In this document: positions 55,708-64,000 of the stretch, one piece after another | Numbering within the stretch: position 1 is the stretch's first letter | Layout of the letters: each line of letters opens with the position of its first letter | Source of the DNA: Neodiprion pinetum | Lineage: Eukaryota > Arthropoda > Insecta > Hymenoptera > Diprionidae | NCBI RefSeq assembly: GCF_021155775.2 | Contig: NC_060238.1 | Location: 24,644,470-24,708,469, forward strand | DNA length: 64,000 nucleotides | Reading direction: 5' to 3' | The notes under the pieces: generated by a model | What the model was told of the DNA's origin: nothing | Databases searched by the model: none | Seen by the model: the letters and a program-made list of their open reading frames with translations, nothing else | Made by a program: the position numbers and the translations under genes

Positions 55708-57757
55708 TTACATTTTATTCAGAGGATGCAGTCCCAGCAGTTTCATGCCCTGAGCGAGAACCCTTTTGGCTGCGTAAAAGACCAGCAGTCTTTGAGAGGC
55801 AACGTCCTCCGGTTCTCCCTTGACCCTGAGCTCTTTGAGTCCCTTGTTTATGGCATGGCTGTGAAATGAGGAAGGTCAATTTAAATTTCGTTCTAGTTAA
55901 AATTTAACAAAAACGCGGAGCATCATTTATTTTACCACAGCTCTTACCTAAGTGCGAAAAGATAGTTGACCAGAACGCAAGGCTCCAGTTCTCGGTGGGA
56001 CCTAACAACTGCTTGATCAAATCTGCCGATTTGAGCAATGAGCTCTTCAATAATCTGCTCCCGCAAAAGCGACGGATCGCATTCGGTCGGCAACTTTGCT
56101 CCGGAATTTTCTTCCAGGCTCGTCAGCCTGCAGTGAACGTACTGCAATTTTACCCCAGTATCGCCTTTAATCTGAATGAAACAGAAAAAAAAAAAAAAAA
56201 ACATTAATTTCCATTCTACTAAAGTATCCTGCGGATATTATCCATGGAAAAACCTACGTCCAATGCTTTGTTCCAATCGAAATTATAATCCTTTGATCTT
56301 CTCTGTTTCAAATCGTTTATAATCACGGCAGATATACCCAAAATGTCTGTCGACTTGTCGGAAGTAGCGAGGGATACTTTCGTGGCTGTAAAAACAGAGA
56401 TTCTTTTTTCAAATTATTTGTTGCATCGTTTTGTTAATTTAATTTTAGGAATAGTTAACGCGACGATCTTACTCGGCGACTGAATCTGATTTTCCCTCAT
56501 CACTGCCAGCGTTTCATCTAAAATATCTTGTAAAAACACAGCCGAACCCTTTCTGGTGCTCATGCCTTTGATCCTACCAAATTTGACGTGCAGGAGTCTG
56601 TCCGCCCAGGAACATTTCATTTTTTCAAGTATTTTAATCAAGGTTACAAAGTGCTCGTTTTGGGCAGTGTCGACAACGTAATACATGGCGTCAAACTTGT
56701 ATTTATCGAATCTGTCCATAGCTGCCGCTATGTCTCTTGTTATGTACAGCGTTGATCCATCACTTTTGATTATCGGTACATTGCGTTTCTCGTGAAAAGG
56801 AAACACCTTCCTGCCCTCACTGTCGGTGATGAGGAAACCTTGCGATTCCATAAATGATATGATCTGAGAGATTTTCTTAGCATTGTAAGTAGATTCCCAG
56901 TTGTACTCGTCGAATCTGACGCCGAGTCTTTCGTAGGTTGCCGATAGCTCGTCGACAGTGAACCGCCTAAACGTTTCCCACTTCTCGATATCCCTTGCAT
57001 TCCCGGATTCTAAATCATTGAAGATTTGTCTTGCTCTCTCGGCTATCGACGGATCAGTTACGGCGAGCTTATTGGCGTGAACATAAGCGTCGTAAAGCAG
57101 CTTGATCGGTTCCCTTTTCATCTTCTCTTCGGTCACATTGAGCAAATCAATACCGAGCTGTACAAATCCAAACTGTGTCCCCCAATCACCTAGGTAATTA
57201 ATCCTCCTGACGTCGTTGCATAGGAAGTCATTGACGTTTGCAATGTAGTTTCCAATGATAGTAGAGCGCAAATGACCGACGTGAAAGGGCTTTGCAATGT
57301 TAGGAGAACTGAACTCAACGATGATCTTTTTCCCTCCGCTGTTGACTCCGGGTATCGTAATTGTGCTGGAATCATTCTCCAAAATCTCTCTGATACAGCG
57401 GTCCCTGTTCAAACGAAACGATACATTGTCTAATCTATCTCCGCTCAATCGAACCTCAGTAAACAAACCGTCAGGCTTTAACGAAGCGATATTATCCGCG
57501 GAACTCCTCGCATCATATTCTCCAGTTTTCAACGGCAATGAGACAACAAAGTCACCGCTCGAATTGTCCCGTCTCAATTCGAGGTAAGAAAGAGCAGAGT
57601 TTAAAGCCTCAGGTGGCTGAGTAGTTCCCAAAGATCCTCTGATCTGAAAAAAGTCCCAAATTTCAGGTTAGGTAAGGTTATATCAGGTTAGAAATTTTTG
57701 ATCAGGACAATTTTCGGTCACCTTTTTGCACAGCTCAGTTCGTATTCTGACGCTCAT
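55708..57757 (-). CDS. RARS2: mitochondrial arginyl-tRNA synthetase
   Basis: Exons 57722-57757, 56473-57643, 56258-56385, 55948-56171 and 55708-55858 give 569 aa, close to animal RARS2 length. The class I signature is HVGHLRST (133-140), with the arginine-site region NYLGDWGTQFG (161-171). MSTRKGSAV (373-381) sits at the KMSKS-loop position. The C-terminal DALR anticodon-binding domain ends GMKLLGLHPLNKM. It charges mitochondrial tRNA-Arg with arginine in the matrix. The first exon encodes only 12 residues (MSVRIRTELCKK), a short basic start compatible with import. It lies tail to tail with mRpS9, with about 285 bp between the stops, so two mitochondrial translation genes are adjacent. Confidence 0.94.
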
Positions 57758-58888
57758 CTTATTGTCAGCGTCGATCGACGTTACTCGGTCGAAACAATTC
57801 TAATCCTCGGCAAAAAAGGCATAATTTTAAGTTAGGATTGTCGGCCGGCTTTGACAGCTAAACAACCGATAAGTGGTGAAATTGTTTTAGCCGCTAGTGG
57901 CGCTGCAGCCAGTTGTTCGTTTGGACGTAAAATTTGAATTCCGGTGATGTTAAGCAACGTTTTAAACCAAAACGAGTGAAAATGTGTGAAACGAGGAGAG
58001 TTCTACGCTTCGTAACTGAATTTTTCTTCGTTTCATGTTAAAAAAAAAATAAAACAAGAATACTCTGTGTACAGTAAACATACTTATGCTCAACGTTTAC
58101 GCTTACGTTAAATTTTGAGGTTATGGCGGCAGCGAGAACGTACTTTTAAGCAAGAAGAAATGTAGACTCTCCACATCGTGATATTAAATATGTGAATTTG
58201 TATTTTCCTTAAATATAAATTGCACATTCATACCGGCAAAATACTTTTGCAAGCAAAAGTAAACCAAGCAATTAAGTTTCAAAATTCGCGCCATTAAAAA
58301 ACACAGGATCAGCGCCACCCAGCGGCGATTAAATGTCCACGTTTCGACCGTTCCGACTTGCCAGATTCAGTTAAACCTTCGAAGCATCGGTATCTCGTCC
58401 ATCGAGACCGCGATTTAAACCGCGTGAAAATTTTCTCCAAACAACGTCCCATCGAAATATTCACGGTCGGAGATAACAGTCACTCAACGACTATCCAGTA
58501 GTGACGTCACGCGTCGCGATAGGTGTCGAGTGGTTCGGCGCGGCGGCCATCTTTGATTTAATCGCCGTGATTGCCGTGAACCGGAGTCGATCAGGGAGCA
58601 GAGCAGTGTCGTCGTCCAGCTGAGCTGTCAACCGCGCGCGACGAGACGAGTGTCGTTCGTTCGTTGGGGAAGTGAGTTTGGGTGGTGGTGAGGTGGTGAC
58701 AGGGACAACGGCCAGATAAAGAGAGAGAGAGAAGTTTAACACCGAGTGTCATCGGTCGGCCCCAGTGCTAAAAGTTGTTAACCAACAAGGGGATTGACAA
58801 CAATCATCAGAGCGGCGTTTAAGGGCCCCTCGAATCGCGGACGAGAGTGAGTCTCCGGGTGCGGTGCGCTGAAAAAAAGAGGATTGGG
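57758..58888. promoter_or_regulatory. divergent promoter region RARS2 / lap
   Basis: About 1.1 kb between divergently transcribed genes. CCGCTAGTGGCGCTG (57891-57905) and the complement of AGCGCCACCCAGCGGC (58311-58326) resemble the insect CTCF consensus. A perfect CRE, TGACGTCA, is at 58502-58509. GC rises from about 58500 to the lap ATG, in keeping with a 5' UTR. Confidence 0.5.
58502..58509. promoter_or_regulatory. palindromic CRE (TGACGTCA)
   Basis: Perfect CREB/ATF palindrome about 380 bp upstream of the lap start codon, at the left edge of a GC-rich presumed promoter/5' UTR. Function is inferred from the motif only. Confidence 0.45.
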
Positions 58889-59018
58889 ATGGCCGGGCAG
58901 ACCATCAACGACAGGCTGCTTGCAGCTAGGCACAGCATCGCCGGTCAGGGACTCGCAAAGTCCGTCTGCAAGGCCACCACCGAGGAGCTGATCGGACCGA
59001 AAAAGAAGCACCTTGACT
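58889..59018 (+). CDS. lap: AP180/CALM clathrin-assembly protein, first coding exon (gene continues beyond window)
   Basis: The exon reads MAGQTINDRLLAARHSIAGQ ... KSVCKATTEELIGPKKKHLD and ends after the first base of the next codon at a GTGAGT donor. This is the start of the ANTH domain of Drosophila lap / vertebrate PICALM. The ANTH domain binds PI(4,5)P2 through the conserved KKKH lysines and brings clathrin and synaptobrevin to endocytic pits at nerve terminals. The ATG context (GGGATGG) is good. The rest of the protein lies right of base 64000. Confidence 0.93.
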
Positions 59019-62000
59019 GTGAGTAGCCGAGTTCACTCGCTCTTTTTATCCCAACATTTATCTCTCGTTCCTCTCATCGCCTTTCAAACATATTCGCGTG
59101 TTTACCTTACTTCGATACGAATCACAGGACATATCTACGCACTGTTTCGGTGCCGAATCGTTGTTGTAGCGATACAGGGATGGGTAAGGTAGACAGGTGG
59201 ATGGATGGTTGTATCTTACGATCGTTGACACGTAGGTAACACCTATATACTTACGTTTCCGTTCCTTTGGACGTTTCTGTCGTCGTTCTATCGCTTACAG
59301 GTGACTTTATATCGTACTACACCCTGTACGTGCGTATGTAGATAGACGCGTTATTATTAACCACAACGAGATCCATATCGGCGTGTATTATACATATAGG
59401 CGACTCTGAGTCTCTCTAATCGATGAAGTTCCTGCGTGTTTCCGTCCGTCCGTTTCTCGGCGCCGCCGGAATCTCACTCTTACTCGTCCTCCTCTTTCAG
59501 ATAAAAAAAAAATAGTTTCGACATGTACGGGTAACGCGAAATCTGCAGCAATTAAAAGAGGGAGGAAAAAAAAATAAAAGACAGAAAGAAAGAAAGAAAG
59601 AAAAGAAAACGATCTGCGTGAGTGTTAATTAAAGTCACGTGTGATAAACTCGTTTGACAGATCGTACCGAATTATTGTTTTAATATTTCTTTACCGTTCT
59701 ATACTTTGCACATTTAATAATTTTATTTTTATTACTGCGTAACATTTGACCCGGTTAAAATCGTCTGTCGGATTAAAAAAAAATACTATCGATCTCAAGC
59801 TATGTAAAACGAAACGAAGTGTCGATGCGAAGAGAAAAGATAAAAATAGTAACGCAAAAGAAATCCTATCGATTTGTGAACGGCGGATGAGGTAGTAAAA
59901 GTACTTACGGATACGGAGCAACGAACGCTTAATTTTTTTTTTTTCTATCGTCTCGTACCGGTGACAATGACCTTGCCGAATTAACCGTTAATCGGAGGAA
60001 AAGGATGTAAAAAGAATTGATTAAAAAAAAAAACAAATATGTGCATGTATAATCACCGCGTGTGACGAGAAGATATTTATCGATAGATTGAGGCTGATAA
60101 CGAAGAATTTATATCCAAATGATTAGGAAGTCTGGGATTTGAAATGTTTCTTTGTGTAATATTTCTTTATACTCTCTCCCTCTCTTTCTCTCTCTCTCTT
60201 GACTGCGGAGAATCGAAAATTTTCCTGTAACGAAGCGAATAATTGTCGGTAAATGACCTAAAATTCACACGAGATCAGTGGAGGAAGTGTTCGTTATGTA
60301 ATACCGACGGAAATTCAATTAATCCTTTCGAGTCATAGTGGTAAAGTATTCTTACCGCGTACTTTATACACAATTTTTGTATATCTAGACAACTTTACAA
60401 TATATTTATTTGCCGTTTTTTGCTATTTCCGACAGTATACTAATAGGTTCTCAATACTCGAGAGTAATTATTACGATACAATGTAAATTATTATTGTTCA
60501 GCAACCCCTAAAACACCTGCGTAGAGTTTTTTTTTTTTTTTTTTTTCACCGTATTCGATCAAATTTGAAATTTTAATCCGCCATATTGGATATGCCGAGT
60601 TGAATTTTTTAAATTTGATTTCAAGTTCGTAATCAGCCACCCCAAAAACCACAGAACACCAGCTTGTTACAAAAGTTGACTCAGCTCAATAATGTGTGAC
60701 TCAAAGGGTTAACGCACGTTATAGCGTACGAATTGACAGACGAGGATCTCGCTGCTTTATAAGCAGGACTCGTTAACGGCTCAATATGTATTCTTCTCGA
60801 AGGAATTTTAAATTCCTCGAAGAATGAACGAGCGAGAAACAGAGGGAGAAAAATAGAGAGAGAGAGAGAGAGAGAGAGCGCAGAGATGATCCATTATGAT
60901 TTACAGATCTTAAGGCGGGGTCGGTAAGTCTAGAATCAATACTTTCTTGTCTCAAATTCACTGCGAGAATAATCGTAAGTTCCGGAATGATTTTTCTAAA
61001 CAGGCAATTTCAGAAAGGGACAGAAAAAATATGTAAACTAGACCTTGGACATTGATTTTACATTCCAATCGCTTTAAAATTTTTTAAAATCTAACGGATT
61101 AGTTTGATTTCTGTGCACGATTCGTTCGGTTCGAAACAAAAAAAAAAACATAAAATTGAATTTAAAAGAAGCAACAATTTTCTTTTGTTAATACTGTACT
61201 CAAATACCATTTTCTATTATTTTATCATCGATGATGTATAATGATTTTGATTGACAGATAAAAATATCTAATTCACCATTGATAAAATGTCAAAAATTTA
61301 TACGCATAACGGTAAATTTCTCACAAATACAGTTTTCTCATTACTGTTTTTAATCGACGATTCGATTGAAGAGGGAGAGGGAGAGAGAGAGAGAGAGAGA
61401 AAGAAAATATAAGAAACAAAATTAACTCACACAATTGTTCATATAATTTGATAACTGGAATATGTGTATATATATATATATATGTATATATTTTACTTAC
61501 GGCTTGTAAATTGTACATTTAATTAAATAGTGTGAACGACAAGCGTGTGAATTAATTTTTTTTTTTATTTAATCATCTATTTTCAATCAAATCGTTGATT
61601 AAATATGTATTTATAAAAATTTTGGCAAATACACGAACTGCTAGGATATCCTGATTAAATTTTCACGAAAGGTACATTGATTTTCGACTCTTTATCCGAA
61701 CCTTCTCGTGCTATCGAACCTCCTCGATGCTACCGTGAAAGTGAAGGTGGCGGTGCGTATATATACATGTGTGCATATACAACGTGTATAAAATATATTG
61801 CAACGAGATTCTCGGGTCTCTGGACGTTACGTAAAAACCGGGTGCATTTCACGCTGCACGAGATGATGCCCGAGTAGGGCGTAAGTATTTTCTTTGTCCG
61901 AGGAGGGCTGAAACGGAAATAAGAAATTTTTCACCTGAAAATGAGAAGAAGTGGGGAAAAAAAAACGCGGGCGGTGTTAAAAATGCAGGAAATTCAGAAA

Positions 62001-64000
62001 ATGAAAGGGTCGCAATAACGAATTTTCCAAAGTTGACCGATATCTGATTCACGTACAATTTTCGAGTTATAGAAAAGTGAAGTATTTAGATAATTTAAAA
62101 TCTAAAACGGTCAAAGTACGTAAGAAATCCAAATTACTCGTATATACGTTCTTACTTATCCCGACCATTCTATATTCTGGCTTTCTATACTTTGACGTGT
62201 TTGTATTTTGAATTTTTCTATAGCTCGTCTTTCTGTATTTCAAAATTGTATGTATTCGGGTTTACTCGTATTTGAAAATTTTATATTGTGAACGTTAGAT
62301 TTTTTGATGAGTCTCCATTTTTTGCCCAACCCTTGAAAGAGCTTCTCTCTCCCTCTTCTTCTTCTTCTTTTTCTTCTTCTTTATCTCGATTCAATTTGCA
62401 AGAAATTGTAACAAATATGTGTTACATTAGCCTGAAGTCGCTTATTTATATACGTATATATAAATATAAAATTCGCATACTTACGGGCCGTGAAAGCCGA
62501 AGAAAAGCAGAATTATGCAGTCTTAGGGATCTACGATCGAAAATATCCATACTAGATGAAAAAAACTTGAACTAAAATAAAACAAGGTGTGTGAAATATG
62601 TTGTTTAAAAACTAGACTCGTCAAAGGAGTAGAGTTTTAACTCGTTTATTTATCTTTTATTGCACTTTTAAAAATTAATATTCCTTTCAATTGTTGATAA
62701 AACTTTGTTCGTTACAATCAGGATATTGCTGGCGAAGTAACTGCGCTACTTGCAAAATAAATTGTTTTTGTGCTTCATTTTCCGTTAAAGTTCGATTATA
62801 ATTTTGTATTAACCCTATACCGCATATTTCCGCTTTTCTTCGACTTTCATGGCCCGTAAGTATACGAATTTGAAGTCTAAAAAACCCTGCAAGGATATGC
62901 TTGGAAAATTATTTTTAATTCAAACGTTTCGATAGCTACAGGATTTTTAATAGATAAAATTTGTTTTCGCGTGTCGTTTAAACGGGAAATTTCAAAAAAA
63001 AATTGAGCTAACAATTTGTCCAAACGGGAGAATTTTTTTCCCATTAAATAGGTCCTTTTAAGACCATAGATTCGATAGGTTATTTTTTTCGGCTCACCCT
63101 GATACATACGTAATATGTTAGGAGGAAAGAGAGGTTCGTTGATCTTTAATTTTTCAATTTTTTTTTTTTTTATCACACTCTATCCTCCCTCCTCTCTTTC
63201 TCCCGGTTCCTTCTTTCTTTTGCTGCACATTCCTCGCGACGAGACGACGTCTAGCAGTCAATTCGATCGCGCGGCGCAGGAAGAGGAGGAAGAGGAGGAA
63301 GCGTGACGTGGCGGGGAGGATACTCCTCTTTTACACAATCTTCGTATACCAACCGCGACGAGAGAGGATCGTTAAACTCTCGCGATTTGATAGAAAAAAA
63401 ATTTCAATGAAAATAAACCTCACTTCGTAGTAATATCGCAAATCAATGAACTCGCGTCACGTTCAAATAGTTATCACCGTTATTGCAAAGATCCATGTCT
63501 GCGACGAAACTGCGTTATGTCGAAAATTTACAATTCTCACAAATTTAGTAATCGACAATCGTATAATAACCCAATTATAACGCATTTTTTTATGTATTAA
63601 AAATTTAGCTCCTAAAACAATGATTTTTTCGTCCAACGTTTCGTTATATATATATATATAACGTTACCAACTTCCGCAATTTCGTAGAAACGTTGATACC
63701 GCAACCCCCCCCCCTTCTTTCTATCCTTTCAAATTCGTTATCTTTGTATATCTACGCATGAGTTAATTTTATTTATCATCTTTTATGCGGCGAAATTTCA
63801 CCACCGTCGGTTTTTTTTTTTTTTTTTTTTCCACTTGTAATCGGTAGAACGATTTTTTATCCATACATATCGTATTATTTTACGAGACATTACATCTCTC
63901 GCGTGATGTAATAAAGAGTGTTGATTATGCTAAGTGGGTGAAAGGATCGATTGTTCAATATATGTATATACTTATGTATTGGGTGTTCCTCTTATTTTTT
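59019..64000 (+). other. first intron of lap (partial)
   Basis: About 5 kb of AT-rich intron without recognised exons. Simple repeats: CT run about 60176-60200, GA runs about 60857-60879 and 61377-61401, TA runs about 61468-61484 and 63640-63660, long T runs at about 60529-60546 and 63811-63831, and a GGAAGA-type purine run about 63279-63300. Around 60560-60660 (CCGCCATATTGGATATGCCG and following) the sequence resembles phrases found in dispersed insect repeats; unconfirmed. No nested gene recognised. Confidence 0.6.

Noticed and set aside
60176..61484. CT, GA and TA runs in the lap intron as special structure
   Set aside because: Ordinary microsatellites of a large AT-rich intron.
1..64000. 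CRISPR arrays, bacterial operons or prophage-like modules
   Set aside because: Spliceosomal introns throughout and gene families are eukaryotic; no spaced direct-repeat array was seen.

Overview
The window reads as nuclear DNA of an insect. Genes have short phase-conserved exons with GT-AG introns, the non-coding DNA is AT-rich with microsatellites, and the families present (15-hydroxyprostaglandin-dehydrogenase-like SDRs, Methuselah-type GPCRs, a TRPA channel, mRpS9, RARS2, AP180/lap) are typical of insects. A hymenopteran, perhaps a sawfly, is my inference only; nothing in the sequence proves the order. All exon models below were read by eye from splice consensus, frame continuity and comparison among paralogues.

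Region 1 (about 1-26.7 kb) is a head-to-tail array of nine short-chain dehydrogenase genes, all on the minus strand, called SDR-1 to SDR-9 here (SDR-1 runs off the left edge). Eight are complete, 261-264 aa, and share one six-exon architecture with intron phases 0,1,0,0,2. Relic exons lie between and beyond them (9.76, 25.3 and 26.6 kb). SDR-3 and SDR-5 share a nearly identical 0.66 kb tract that includes introns. Intron 4 of SDR-7 and of SDR-8 is largely one long imperfect palindrome.

Region 2 (about 27.6-47 kb) is a cluster of Methuselah-like (class B, 7TM) receptor genes. Three carry a secreted-type ectodomain (C1, C2, D) and three lack it (A, B, A'). C1 and C2 lie in a recent tandem duplication unit of about 3.5 kb. 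A (minus strand) and A' (plus strand) are the arms of an inverted duplication of about 2.3 kb that encloses the rest.

Region 3 (48.3-58 kb) holds conserved genes: mRpS9 on the plus strand, with an intronless 880-aa TRPA-type channel gene (pyrexia-like) nested in its large ninth intron on the same strand; then mitochondrial arginyl-tRNA synthetase (RARS2) on the minus strand. Region 4 (58.9-64 kb) is the first coding exon of an AP180/CALM clathrin-assembly gene (lap) and about 5 kb of its first intron.

I did not find a convincing wholly new system. The strongest leads are the active-site substitution shared by the SDR array, gene conversion and palindromic introns in that array, the fast-diverging C1/C2 receptors, ectodomain-less Methuselah receptors, and the nested TRP gene.
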